A program made the translations under genes and the position numbers. A DNA stretch of 64,000 bases, from contig NZ_JACKTL010000059.1 of NCBI RefSeq assembly GCF_025822245.1, positions 31,872 through 95,871 of the forward strand, given 5' to 3'. Below are positions 35,021 to 43,572 of this stretch, one piece after another. Origin of the DNA: Mycolicibacterium hodleri. Lineage in GTDB: Bacteria; Actinomycetota; Actinomycetes; Mycobacteriales; Mycobacteriaceae. The notes under the pieces were generated by a model, which had not been told where the DNA came from, did not search any database, and was given only the letters and a program-made list of their open reading frames with translations. Each line of letters begins with the position of its first letter. Position 1 is the first letter of the stretch.

Positions 35021-35632
35021 GTGAGCGCACCGAGTCGGCCGACGCTGACCGAGCGCCGGGCCGAAGAGCTTCGCATGACCATCGCCGTCGCGGCGCGTGA
35101 CCTCTTCCTGGCGGACGGTTCGACCGCAGCGACCGTCGAGCGGATCTGCGAGACCGTCGGCATTGCGCCACGCACCTTCCATCGCCACTTCCCGGCCAAG
35201 GAGGATGTCGTGATGCCGCTGTTCCGTCAGTTTGGCGTGCTCAGTATTCAAGTGCTGCAACAATCCCCAGCCACCGGCGACGCGGTCGACACCTTCATCG
35301 AGGCCTTTGGTAGCGAGCTCGCGAAGCGCGGAGAAGTGGAGATGGGCCGCCGCTTCATGGCACTGATGATCGCCGATCCCCAGTACCGACTGCGCTGGCT
35401 GGATTGGGGTGAGGATCTGGCCGAACCCATCTCGGAGTTCTTGGCGGCGCGCTTCGATCTAGGTTCGGATCCGTTCGGTCGCACGCTGCCTGCCCAGCTG
35501 GTGATCCAGGTCTGTCGGCACGCCTACGTGTACTGGGTGGACAGCGGCGACTTCGACATGCTCGAGAGGGCTCTGCGTACCGGGTTCGAGCTGATCGTCG
35601 CGACGCTGACGTCAGGCCCGAGTCTTCCGTGA
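35021..35632 (+). CDS. TetR-family transcriptional regulator
   Basis: A 203-residue TetR regulator. The helix-turn-helix is visible as RDLFLADGSTAATVERICETVGIAPRTFHRHF (cited in part: AATVERICETVGIAPRTFH) in residues 30-60, followed by KEDVVMPLF and an all-helical ligand-binding domain. The GTG at 35021 has GAGGAG six bases upstream; an upstream ATG in frame gives 20 extra residues without family match. It is divergent from the unrecognised 299-residue protein and probably represses it through the 17-base palindrome. Confidence 0.88.
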   Translation: MSAPSRPTLTERRAEELRMTIAVAARDLFLADGSTAATVERICETVGIAPRTFHRHFPAKEDVVMPLFRQFGVLSIQVLQQSPATGDAVDTFIEAFGSELAKRGEVEMGRRFMALMIADPQYRLRWLDWGEDLAEPISEFLAARFDLGSDPFGRTLPAQLVIQVCRHAYVYWVDSGDFDMLERALRTGFELIVATLTSGPSLP

Positions 35633-35741
35633 TGTCAGGGCACCTGTCGGGTAAAACGACGGGGTAGGCCGCGAGGACCGATGGCGTCGACGGGGGAGTG
35701 AAGAGCCAACTCCCTGGGCCACGCATTCATTGGGCGTGACG

Positions 35742-36350
35742 TCAGTGCGGTGCGGGCATCGCACAGAAGCTGTGGCAGACCCGGTCGCGGACGATGTAGC
35801 CCGGGCATTCCGGATCGAACCAGCGGTCGACGTGTGCCCAGTGGATCGGGTGCATGAGGTAGGGCCCCACGAGACCGTCCACGTCGGTGAACCGCTGGGA
35901 GAACACATGAGTCCACACGCTTGCCCCCACGGCCGATTCGACGGGGCTGAGCTGCCATTCTGTGATGGTCGAGACGTATCGCGTCAGCAGCCGCAGGTCA
36001 TCTTCGAACCGGGCCACCGTCGCGCCGTCGGTCTCGGGCCACACTCGAACCAACAACGCTCGAAACACCGTTCCGGGCGTGCGCTCGGACACCACCGGTG
36101 AACCCCGATAGGTGACGCCGTCGACGTGAGTCACGGAGGCGTCGTCGATCACTGCATCGAGTTCGGGTTCAACTGTCTTCCAGAGAGTTTCGTCATCGAA
36201 CCGGATCTGGACGAGGATGTCACCGCCGTTGCGGCTGCCCGGCAGCGTCGGCTCGGCCAAGGCAAGGGGTATCTCTGCGGTGGCCTCGCGTACGGCGGCC
36301 AGCAGGCGGTCGCGCTGCGTGGTGTGAATCAGCCGGATGACGTTAAACAT
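35742..36350 (-). CDS. Dabb/EthD-like ferredoxin-fold protein
   Basis: A 202-residue protein made of two repeats that look like dimeric alpha-beta barrel modules. The second half, FTDVDGLVGPYLMHPIHWAHVDRWFDPECP, is typical of the stress-responsive Dabb domain (quoted in part: YLMHPIHWAHVDRWF). Such proteins bind or act on small hydrophobic compounds. It overlaps the next upstream gene by eight bases. Its substrate is unknown. Confidence 0.6.
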   Translation of the reverse strand: MFNVIRLIHTTQRDRLLAAVREATAEIPLALAEPTLPGSRNGGDILVQIRFDDETLWKTVEPELDAVIDDASVTHVDGVTYRGSPVVSERTPGTVFRALLVRVWPETDGATVARFEDDLRLLTRYVSTITEWQLSPVESAVGASVWTHVFSQRFTDVDGLVGPYLMHPIHWAHVDRWFDPECPGYIVRDRVCHSFCAMPAPH

Positions 36351-36687
36351 CGCAGAGTCCGTCGACGTCGGTGGCGGCGGCGGCCACGCCGCGCGTGCGT
36401 TCGTCGATCAACCCCTCGACGCCTGTCCACCACTGCGCGATGGTGGGGTCGGGGCGCCCCTCCCAGGTCATCTCCCACCAGGCCTGCGGGCTGGGCAGCG
36501 ACCAGGTGACGGTGATCGTGTTGACTTGATCGTCGAACCAGATTGGCGGACTGACGAGTACGTCGCGCAGCGTCATGCCCCGCCGTCGTGCGCCCGGGGC
36601 GTATTCGGAGAGGTAGGCATTGACGAAGCTCCTCGCGCAGCCCGGTTTGGTGATCACGCGGTCGACGACGTACACCTCACCGGTCAC
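36343..36687 (-). CDS. small ferredoxin-fold (ABM/NIPSNAP-like) protein
   Basis: A 114-residue protein with alternating strands and helices (VYVVDRVITKPGCARSFVN, YAPGARRRGMTLRDVLVSP, NTITVTWSLPSPQAWW), resembling single alpha-beta-barrel monooxygenase or NIPSNAP modules. No catalytic residues can be named. It starts with GTG at 36687, seven bases after a TAGTGT box, and overlaps the Dabb-like gene by eight bases. The pair probably forms one small operon. Confidence 0.55.
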   Translation of the reverse strand: MTGEVYVVDRVITKPGCARSFVNAYLSEYAPGARRRGMTLRDVLVSPPIWFDDQVNTITVTWSLPSPQAWWEMTWEGRPDPTIAQWWTGVEGLIDERTRGVAAAATDVDGLCDV

Positions 36688-36694
36688 GAGTCGA

Positions 36695-36700
36695 ACACTA
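36695..36700 (-). promoter_or_regulatory. -10 box of the 36687 operon, leaderless start
   Basis: Minus-strand TAGTGT followed by seven bases (TCGACTC) and the GTG at 36687. The nine bases TAGTGTTCG are identical to those before the fadD gene at 30970. Confidence 0.5.
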
Positions 36701-36785
36701 GGAGTACACCGACGGTTCGACGCTCGCGCTCCCGCCCATCGGGACGGCGTCGACGTTCGGCGTCGCTCCGGCCCACAGTGGACCG

Positions 36786-38075
36786 ATGAGCAACGCCGAG
36801 GTGCCAGACCCGTTCAGCCCCGCCCGACTTGGTCCCGTGACACTCCGCAACCGCGTGATCAAGGCCGCGACGTCCGAAGGCCGCTCACCGCACGGTGTGG
36901 TGACCGATGACCTGATCGACTTTCACGTCGGATTCGCGCGCGGTGGGGTCGGCATGACGACGGTGGCGTACTGCGGTGTCTCGCCGGAGGCGGCCAGCGC
37001 ACCGGGGCAGATCGTGATGAGCGCGTCGGCGCTGCCTGGGCTGAAGCGTCTGACCGACGCCGTGCACGCCGAAGGCGCAGCGATCTCGGCCCAACTCGGG
37101 CACGCCGGGGTGGTGGCGCACAAGCGACTCACCGGTGTCACCCCGGTTGCGCCAAGCCGGTTCGTCAATCCGGCGTCGATGGCCTATTGCCGACAAATCA
37201 CCCGCGACGAAATTCGTTCGGTCGTCGATCAATTCGGCGATGCGGCACAGGTGGCGGTTGCCGCCGGCTTCGATGCCGTCGAACTGCACTTCGGACACCT
37301 GTATCTGCCGAGCTCGTTTCTGAGCCCGCTGCTCAACCGCCGCAAGGACGAGTACGGCGGTGACATCGACGACCGCTCGCGGTTCGTGCGCGAGATCGCC
37401 CAACGGGTGCGCGACGTCGTAGGGAAGCGCATCGCGGTGATCGCCAAATTGGACATGGACGACGGTTTGCCGGGCAGCATCTGGATCGACGAGGCGCTAC
37501 GCACCGCACAGCTGCTCGATTCGGACGCCACGCTCGACGCCGTCGAGCTGACGCAGGGGTCCTCGGTGTTCAAGCCGATGTACCTCTTTCGCGGCGACGT
37601 TCCCGTCAAGGAGTTCGCGAAGGTGATGCCGCCGGCGATGCGAATGCCGTTGCGCTTGGTGGGGAAGTGGGCGATGGGCAGCTATCCGTACGAGGATCTG
37701 TACATGCTGCCTGCGGCGCGCCAGTTCGTGCCCGTGATGCGTCGGACCAAATTGATCTTGCTGGGCGGCATCACCAACCGCGAGCACCTCGATACCGGGG
37801 TGCGCGAGGGCTTCGACTTCATGGCGATGGGCCGGGCACTGTTGCGCGAACCCGGCCTCGTCGCGGCCATGATCGCCGAGCCCGGCACGCGCAGCCGCTG
37901 CACGCACAACAACAAGTGCATGGTGACGGTGTTCGGGCGCACTCACTGCGTGCTCGATCCCGAGCAGCGCTACGGTTCGGTCAGCGCGCCGGCGACGGCA
38001 GGAGCTGTTGCAGCAGAGCGGCGCTCACCTCTGCCCGAGCATGGTGCGCCAGCTCCAACATCGGCATCGTCATGA
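36786..38075 (+). CDS. Old Yellow Enzyme-type FMN oxidoreductase
   Basis: A 429-residue NADH:flavin oxidoreductase (OYE family TIM barrel): FSPARLGPVTLRNRVIKAAT, AQLGHAGVVA, the catalytic-region GFDAVELHFGHLYLPSSFLSP with NRRKDEYGG, and GGITNREH near the FMN phosphate. The usual HxxH pair is here ELHFGHLYL with one His changed to Phe-Gly. A C-terminal CTHNNKCMVTVF segment resembles the iron-sulfur-type subfamily, but only two Cys are seen. Such enzymes reduce activated double bonds, including enones of steroids. The last 30 residues are low-complexity and overlap the convergent esterase by 95 bases. Confidence 0.8.
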   Translation: MSNAEVPDPFSPARLGPVTLRNRVIKAATSEGRSPHGVVTDDLIDFHVGFARGGVGMTTVAYCGVSPEAASAPGQIVMSASALPGLKRLTDAVHAEGAAISAQLGHAGVVAHKRLTGVTPVAPSRFVNPASMAYCRQITRDEIRSVVDQFGDAAQVAVAAGFDAVELHFGHLYLPSSFLSPLLNRRKDEYGGDIDDRSRFVREIAQRVRDVVGKRIAVIAKLDMDDGLPGSIWIDEALRTAQLLDSDATLDAVELTQGSSVFKPMYLFRGDVPVKEFAKVMPPAMRMPLRLVGKWAMGSYPYEDLYMLPAARQFVPVMRRTKLILLGGITNREHLDTGVREGFDFMAMGRALLREPGLVAAMIAEPGTRSRCTHNNKCMVTVFGRTHCVLDPEQRYGSVSAPATAGAVAAERRSPLPEHGAPAPTSASS

Positions 38076-38919
38076 AGCCGTGGATGCCGCCCTCGAACGG
38101 GCACCGCGTGACGACGACCCCGGCCGCGGCCAACGCGTCTGCGTAGGCCACGCCCTCGTCGTGTAGGGGGTCGTGACCCGCCAACACGACCACCGCGGGT
38201 GGTAGGCCTTCGAGATTCGCGGTCAGTGGCGACGCGTAGGGGTGGGACCGGTCCGAATCGTTGGGCACGTACTGGTCCCAATACCACTGCAGCGCCGGCT
38301 TGGGATTGTAGTAACCGGTGCCGAACCGTTGGTAGGACTCGGTGTCGAAGCTTGCGGCGATGACCGGATAGAGCAACAGCTGAGCGGCGAGTGAGGGTCG
38401 GCCGCGATCGCGCGCCATCAGCGCGGCAACGGCGGCAAGGTTGCCGCCGGCACTGTCCCCGCCCACGACGATGAGGTCGGCGTCGACGCCGAGCACGTCC
38501 GCGCAGTCGGCTACCCATGTGGTGACGGCAAGGACGTCCTCGGCGGCCGCAGGCCACGGATTCTCCGGAGCTAGTCGGTACTCCACCGAGATGAACACCG
38601 CCCCAGTGCGATTCGTCAAGTCACGGCACATTCCGTCGTGGCTGTCGAGATCGCAGAACACGAATCCGCCCCCATGGGCGTACACGACGACCGGCAGTGC
38701 AGCGGAATCGCTCACTGGGCGGTAGATGCGAATCGGGATGTCACCGCCGGGACCCGCCACGTGTGTGTCGGTGACCGATCCCACGGGCTCAGGATCGGAG
38801 TCCACCACGAACCTCGATCGGATCGTCGCCCGGGCCTGCGCGCCGGTCATGGTGTGCACCGGGGGGAAGCCGCCGTCCAGCGCGCCGATGAGGTCGGCGA
38901 TTTGAGGGTCGAGGTTCAC
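37981..38919 (-). CDS. alpha/beta hydrolase, HSL-type esterase
   Basis: A 312-residue esterase of the hormone-sensitive-lipase group: oxyanion motif YAHGGGFVFC, nucleophile elbow GGDSAGGNLA, Asp in AGHDPLHDEG and His in GGIHGFMT. The GTG at 38919 overlaps the IclR stop by four bases and is preferred over an upstream start that reads through IclR. Its 3' end overlaps the OYE gene tail-to-tail. It probably hydrolyses a small ester, perhaps a lactone-derived one. Confidence 0.8.
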   Translation of the reverse strand: MNLDPQIADLIGALDGGFPPVHTMTGAQARATIRSRFVVDSDPEPVGSVTDTHVAGPGGDIPIRIYRPVSDSAALPVVVYAHGGGFVFCDLDSHDGMCRDLTNRTGAVFISVEYRLAPENPWPAAAEDVLAVTTWVADCADVLGVDADLIVVGGDSAGGNLAAVAALMARDRGRPSLAAQLLLYPVIAASFDTESYQRFGTGYYNPKPALQWYWDQYVPNDSDRSHPYASPLTANLEGLPPAVVVLAGHDPLHDEGVAYADALAAAGVVVTRCPFEGGIHGFMTMPMLELAHHARAEVSAALLQQLLPSPAR

Positions 38920-39737
38920 GCGAACTGCGCGGCTGAGATGGGCCGCAGGGGGCGCATCTGCTGCAGGGTCGGGGCGACCCGCGCCGGGCCGTCCTCGACG
39001 TTGCGCCAAATTCCCATCGCCGTCATGCGCACGGGGGCGGCCAGGCGTTGATCGAAGGTCACCCTGTTCATCGGGCCGCACACCGACAGGGCCGCCACTG
39101 CCTCACCGGGGCCGCCGATGGGCGCTGCGACACAACCGAATCCGGCCAGCGATTCCTCTCGGTCGAACGCGACACCGTGGGCGCGTACCTTGGCCAGCTC
39201 CGCGGCAAGTTGCTGCTGCGAGGTGATCGAATACCGGGTCTTGCGGACGCTCAGGTCGACACCCTCGGGCTGGTCGTCGTAGGCCATGATCGCCTTGCCG
39301 ACGGCGGCGCAGTGGGCCGGTTGGCGGCTCCCCACCCGGGTGGGGACTGCGGTGGCCAGTCGGTCCCCGACCTTGTCGAGGTAGACCACGTCGGCGCCGT
39401 CGAGGATGGCGAGGTGCACCACCAGCCCAGTGGCGCGGTGCAGTTCCTGCAGAAGCGGAGCGGCCGCCTTGTGGAGCCGGTCCTGATGCACGGCGAGCGA
39501 GCCAAGTTCGACCAGGCGCATGCCGAGCTCGTAGTCGCGACCGGTGCGGCGCAACCACCGCAGTTGGACGAGCCGGTCCAGCATCCGGTGGGCCGATGAA
39601 CGCGGTAGTCCGGTGCGTCGCACTACCTGGGCCAGGGTCAGGCGCCCTGGCCCGTCGAACGCGTCAAGCACGAGTGAGACGCGGTCGATGACGGCGTTCG
39701 GGGTCGTGGTGTCGACGGGCTGCGTCGTGATCGTCAT
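38916..39737 (-). CDS. IclR-family transcriptional regulator
   Basis: A 273-residue IclR regulator: N-terminal winged helix (RLTLAQVVRRTGLPRSSAHRM) and the C-terminal effector domain (LHRATGLVVHLAILDGADVVYL, PAHCAAVGKAIMAY, FDREESLAGFGCVAAPI). It lies upstream of the esterase it overlaps and beside the HsaA/HsaC operon, so it is a good candidate regulator of that aromatic-ring pathway; the same family controls many aromatic degradation operons. Its own promoter region is markedly AT-rich and has direct repeats. Confidence 0.88.
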   Translation of the reverse strand: MTITTQPVDTTTPNAVIDRVSLVLDAFDGPGRLTLAQVVRRTGLPRSSAHRMLDRLVQLRWLRRTGRDYELGMRLVELGSLAVHQDRLHKAAAPLLQELHRATGLVVHLAILDGADVVYLDKVGDRLATAVPTRVGSRQPAHCAAVGKAIMAYDDQPEGVDLSVRKTRYSITSQQQLAAELAKVRAHGVAFDREESLAGFGCVAAPIGGPGEAVAALSVCGPMNRVTFDQRLAAPVRMTAMGIWRNVEDGPARVAPTLQQMRPLRPISAAQFA

Positions 39738-39785
39738 GCATCCTCCAGCGGCTGTGATGCAGGCTACATATGCCTGTTAGTGATA

Positions 39786-39801
39786 TAGCATTTTGTAGCA
39801 T
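39786..39801. promoter_or_regulatory. TAGCAT direct repeats in the iclR promoter
   Basis: TAGCAT occurs at 39786-39791 and 39796-39801, ten bases apart (one helical turn), in an AT-rich patch of about 40 bases that is rare for this genome. It lies 49-64 bases before the IclR start on the minus strand and may be an autoregulatory site. Confidence 0.35.
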
Positions 39802-39836
39802 AAGGATGTGGCTGCTGTCACATGACCACAAATGGA

Positions 39837-39867
39837 GCCGCCCGACACGGACGACGTGTCGGGCGGC
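39837..39867 (-). terminator. strong intrinsic terminator of the HsaA/HsaC operon
   Basis: A perfect 12-base stem (GCCGCCCGACAC / GTGTCGGGCGGC) with a 7-base loop lies 19 bases after the stop of the 39886 gene on the minus strand and is followed there by a T-rich TCCATTTG. It separates this operon from the iclR promoter. Confidence 0.85.
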
Positions 39868-39885
39868 GGAAACGCAGTGGCCGAA

Positions 39886-41352
39886 TCAGCCCTTGGCGGC
39901 GCGCCGTCCGGCGCGGCGGCCATAGAAGCTGCCGTCGCCGAGAGAGATTCCGCTGGCATACCCCCACGCGGCCAAACCCGATGCCGAACGGCCTGCGGCG
40001 TACAGGCCGGCGATCGGCTGACCGCTGACGTTCAGCACCTCCCCGTCAAGCGTGGTCTGCAGGCCGCCCAGGGTGAAGCCACCCGTGCTGTCGCGCAGAT
40101 CCACGGCTCCCACGGGCGAGCCGATCGGCTTCAGCCACTGCGGCTTCTTGTGCAGCAGCGGGTCCTCGCCGCGCTCGGCAGCGTCGTTGTAGGCGGCCAC
40201 GGTGCTCTGCAGGCACCCCGGTGCGAGGCCCATCTCTCGTTCCAGGTCGGCGACCGACTCACACACCCAGGTGGGCGGGCGCATCATCAGCTGCGGAGAC
40301 GCCGAAGCCATCGCCGCCTCCTGGGCAGCGCCGTCGATGATCAGGTAGGCGACGTTGTCCTGGTGGTACAGCGTGGCCTGGCCGACCCGTCCCGGGTAGG
40401 TGTCCTCGGCGATGAAGCGCTGCCCGCGGCCGTTGACCAGGATGCCGCGCACCAGCTGCTGGGGGTCGACGAAGATGGCCACCTCGGTGGCATCCATGTG
40501 CGCGAGGTCCGCACCGAGAGCCTGCGCCATCCGAATGCCTTGGCCGTCGTGCTGCTCGATCGACGCCGCCGGCCGCCCTGCAATCCGCGGCGCGTACTGG
40601 GCGACCATGGTGTCGTCGTAGGCGAAGCTCCCCGTCGCCAGGACTACCCCGCGTCGCGCGCGGACGGTGATCTCGGAGCCGTACTGGCGCGCCCGGATTC
40701 CCACGACCCGGCCGTCGGTCTCCACGACGAGGCTCTGAACCCGGACGTCGAACAGGCCGCGCGCGCCCCCGGCGGTCGCGGTGTCCACCAATGGCTTCAT
40801 CAACATGAAGCCGGCACTCGCCTCGCCCTGCTTCTTGTTGGACATCTGCGGCACGTGGCCGCGAGGCGCTGGTCTGGCGATGGTGTTGAACGGGTGGGCG
40901 TTCTCGCCGCCGCTGTACATCAGGCCCTGGTCGCCCATCGGCTCCCAGCCGGGTTCTCCGAAGAACTCCGCCTTGAAGGGCACGCCGCAGCTCACCAGCC
41001 AGTCGAAGTGCTCGACGCTGCCTTCGCAGTAGTCGGCGATGCGTTCGGCGTCCGCCCCCGGGCCCATGGCCGCGTTGAGGAACGTCGCCATGTCGGCCGC
41101 GGAATCCTCGAAGCCACAGGCTTTTTGCAGTGCGGTACCGCCACCGAGGTAGATGAAGCCACCCGCCATCGCCGCGGCGCCACCCCAGGATCCGGTGCGT
41201 TCGACGACGAGTACGTCGGCTCCTGCGGCGGTCGCCTCGACCGCCGCAGCAGCACCGGCCACCCCGTAGCCGGCGATCACCACGTCCGCCTCGTGATCCC
41301 AGCCGTGCACGGATGCGGCGGGGATTGGCGTGACGTCCCGCTGCACGATCAT
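39886..41352 (-). CDS. FAD-dependent KstD-like flavoprotein
   Basis: A 488-residue flavoprotein of the KstD/fumarate reductase family. FAD fold: ADVVIAGYGVAGAAAAVEA near residue 25, then ERTGSWGGAAAMAGGF; C-terminal FAD segment GLYAAGRSASGLAAWGYASG. It resembles M. tuberculosis Rv0785-type proteins and the delta-4(5-alpha)-dehydrogenases more than classical KstD, as the substrate loop lacks the KstD Tyr-Pro-Gly motif. A steroid dehydrogenase role fits its operon with HsaA, HsaC and KshB homologues. ATGA overlap with hsaC upstream; a strong terminator follows. Confidence 0.75.
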   Translation of the reverse strand: MIVQRDVTPIPAASVHGWDHEADVVIAGYGVAGAAAAVEATAAGADVLVVERTGSWGGAAAMAGGFIYLGGGTALQKACGFEDSAADMATFLNAAMGPGADAERIADYCEGSVEHFDWLVSCGVPFKAEFFGEPGWEPMGDQGLMYSGGENAHPFNTIARPAPRGHVPQMSNKKQGEASAGFMLMKPLVDTATAGGARGLFDVRVQSLVVETDGRVVGIRARQYGSEITVRARRGVVLATGSFAYDDTMVAQYAPRIAGRPAASIEQHDGQGIRMAQALGADLAHMDATEVAIFVDPQQLVRGILVNGRGQRFIAEDTYPGRVGQATLYHQDNVAYLIIDGAAQEAAMASASPQLMMRPPTWVCESVADLEREMGLAPGCLQSTVAAYNDAAERGEDPLLHKKPQWLKPIGSPVGAVDLRDSTGGFTLGGLQTTLDGEVLNVSGQPIAGLYAAGRSASGLAAWGYASGISLGDGSFYGRRAGRRAAKG

Positions 41353-42257
41353 GGGCGCATGGCCGCGGGCAGGTCACTCACCCAGGCGTGGCCCCAGTAG
41401 CTGTCGGCGGTGATTTCCTCTGCGGTGTAGGACTCTTCGTCGACCCGCATGCCCTCGGTGCCGAACTCGATGTCCCAGTCGCCGGGTGCACGTACGTAGA
41501 ACGACACCATCTTGTCGTTGGTGTGGCGACCGAGCGTGGAGGAGAGCTGAAAGCCGTCCCGGTTGACGCGGTCGAGCGCCTGCCCCACGGCGTCGAGACC
41601 GTCCACCTCCACCATGAGGTGGATGAGGCCCGGGTCCCGCACGGTCATGGCCGGACAGATCGCCAGGCTGTGATGACGTTCGTTGGTGCCGAGGAAACGC
41701 ACCCGCACCGGTCCGTATTCGGGCGGGGTTGGCACCCGAAACGCGCCACGTGAGACGAAACCCAGTGTCTCGGTGTAGAAGTCGAACAGGCCGTTGACGT
41801 CCACGGCCGGCAGTACCACGTGGCCGAGACCCTGGGCGCCGGTGACGAACCTGGCCCCGAACGGTGTCACGACGGGGCTGTGATCGAGCACCGCGCCGTG
41901 GAACACCTCCAGCGAGTTGCCCGCCGGATCGTCGAACGCGATGGCCTCCTCAACGCGACGCGCGTCGACCTCCTCCTGCGCCAACTGCTTGAACGGCACG
42001 CTGGCGCCACTGAGGGCCGTCTTGACGCGCTCCATGGCAGCGTGGTCGCGCACCTCCCAGCCGACGGTGACGATGCGATCGGTCTCGGCGGGCACCACGA
42101 TGATCCGGGCCGCCCGCTCGTCCATTCGCAGGTATAGGGCATCCTCGTCGGGACCGGAGCCTTCGGCGAATCCCAGTACGTCGAAGGCGAATCGACGCCA
42201 CCGCGCGATGTCGGCGGTCTGCACCTTCACGTATCCCAAGCTCTTGATGAGTGCCAT
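41349..42257 (-). CDS. hsaC: HsaC-like extradiol catechol dioxygenase
   Basis: A 302-residue type I extradiol dioxygenase made of two glyoxalase/VOC modules. The iron ligands line up with HsaC: His146 (GLGHVVLP), His213 (LIHLMVEV) and Glu264 (WDIEFGTEG); the catalytic His is in RHHSLA and His245/Tyr254 in RHTNDKMVSFY. HsaC cleaves the catechol ring formed from the steroid A ring. It sits between the HsaA-like gene (34-base gap) and the flavoprotein gene (four-base overlap), so the steps are colinear. An intact enzyme with all ligands. Confidence 0.88.
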   Translation of the reverse strand: MALIKSLGYVKVQTADIARWRRFAFDVLGFAEGSGPDEDALYLRMDERAARIIVVPAETDRIVTVGWEVRDHAAMERVKTALSGASVPFKQLAQEEVDARRVEEAIAFDDPAGNSLEVFHGAVLDHSPVVTPFGARFVTGAQGLGHVVLPAVDVNGLFDFYTETLGFVSRGAFRVPTPPEYGPVRVRFLGTNERHHSLAICPAMTVRDPGLIHLMVEVDGLDAVGQALDRVNRDGFQLSSTLGRHTNDKMVSFYVRAPGDWDIEFGTEGMRVDEESYTAEEITADSYWGHAWVSDLPAAMRP

Positions 42258-42291
42258 TGGTTGGTCCTTTGCTCGGTGGTGACGCGAGGCG

Positions 42292-43473
42292 TCAGATCAT
42301 GGCCCGCAGCGGACCCTGGGGGTCGACGCCGAAGGAACTGAGTGCCGCGGCGTGGTACACGGTGCCTGGAACGTGGATGGCATGCGCCTGGCCGGTGTGG
42401 ACGTCACGCCAATACCGTTGCAGGGGCTTGTCCATCCGCATGGCGTTGCCGCCGGAGCGCGCGAAGATCTCGTCCACGGCGGACACCGCACGGTGGACGG
42501 CGCGCACCTGCGTGCGCCGGCCCGCGGCGCGGTCCTCGAACGACACCTCCTTGCCCGCGTCGACCATGTCGTAGATGCGGTCGGCGTTGGCGAGCAGTTC
42601 CTGACGGGCGGCGTTGATGTCGGCGGCGGCTTCACCGATCGCGTACATCACGTAGGGATCGTCCTTGATGGCCACTCCACTGGAGTTGACGCGTTCGCGC
42701 TGATAGTCCAGATGGGCGGCGAGCGCACCCTCGGCAATGCCGATCACCGCCGAGGAGATGCCGAGCGGGAACATCGTCGACCACGGCATGAGGTACAGCG
42801 TCTCGGTCATCCCGGCCTCGCGCTGGGCCGTGCCGTCCATGACCTTCATCGCGTCCATCGTCCGGTAGGCCGGGACGAACGCATCCTTGACGATGACGTC
42901 CTTCGACCCGGTTCCGCGCAGCCCCACCACGTTCCACGAGTCCGGCACGATCTCGTAGTCCTCGCGGGGCAGGATCATGTGCAGCATTTGCGGCGGCATC
43001 AACGGCTTTCCGTCCGCGTCACCGATCATCGCGCCGAGGATGATCCAGTCGCAGGCGTCGGTGCCGGAGCTGAACTGCCAACGACCGGTGAAGACGTATC
43101 CGCCGTCCACCGGCTTGGCGACGCCCTGCGGGGCGTAGGGGGAGGCGACCCAGGTGTCGACGTCACCAGCCCAAACCTCCTCGGCGACGCGAGGATCCGC
43201 GTAGGCGAGTTGATAGGGGTGGACGCCGACCACGCCGTTGACCCAGCCGGCGGCCGGGTCCAGCGCCGCCGTCGCCATCACGGTCTCGGCGAATTCTCGC
43301 GGATGTACTTCGAGACCGCCGTGCTTCTTGGGCTGCAGGAGGCGGATTGATCCGGCCGCCTTCATCTGCTTGACCGTCGTCTCTGGTAGTTGGCCCAGCG
43401 CCTCCGCCTCCCAGGCCTGCTGGCGCAGCTGGTCCGCAACTTCGGCGATCCGATCCAGCACCCGTTCGCTCAT
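42292..43473 (-). CDS. hsaA: HsaA-like flavin-dependent monooxygenase
   Basis: A 393-residue acyl-CoA dehydrogenase-fold monooxygenase close to HsaA (394 residues): SIRLLQPKKHGGLEVHPREF, GWVNGVVGVHPYQLAY, YVFTGRWQFSSGTDACDW, VGLRGTGSKDVIVKDAFVP and the C-terminal RYWRDVHTGQAHA. HsaA, with reduced flavin from HsaB, hydroxylates the phenol of the secosteroid to the catechol used by HsaC. Here HsaB is not in the same operon; a homologue lies at 17887. A related two-component hydroxylase acting on another phenol is the alternative. Confidence 0.85.
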   Translation of the reverse strand: MSERVLDRIAEVADQLRQQAWEAEALGQLPETTVKQMKAAGSIRLLQPKKHGGLEVHPREFAETVMATAALDPAAGWVNGVVGVHPYQLAYADPRVAEEVWAGDVDTWVASPYAPQGVAKPVDGGYVFTGRWQFSSGTDACDWIILGAMIGDADGKPLMPPQMLHMILPREDYEIVPDSWNVVGLRGTGSKDVIVKDAFVPAYRTMDAMKVMDGTAQREAGMTETLYLMPWSTMFPLGISSAVIGIAEGALAAHLDYQRERVNSSGVAIKDDPYVMYAIGEAAADINAARQELLANADRIYDMVDAGKEVSFEDRAAGRRTQVRAVHRAVSAVDEIFARSGGNAMRMDKPLQRYWRDVHTGQAHAIHVPGTVYHAAALSSFGVDPQGPLRAMI

Positions 43474-43572
43474 GTCAATGCCCCTTGCTCCGGTGGTTGT
43501 CCTCGATGGTCATCGACATCCGGCTCGGTCTGCGACGTGCATCCCGGTCAGCGGACTGAGAAAGTCGCGACG

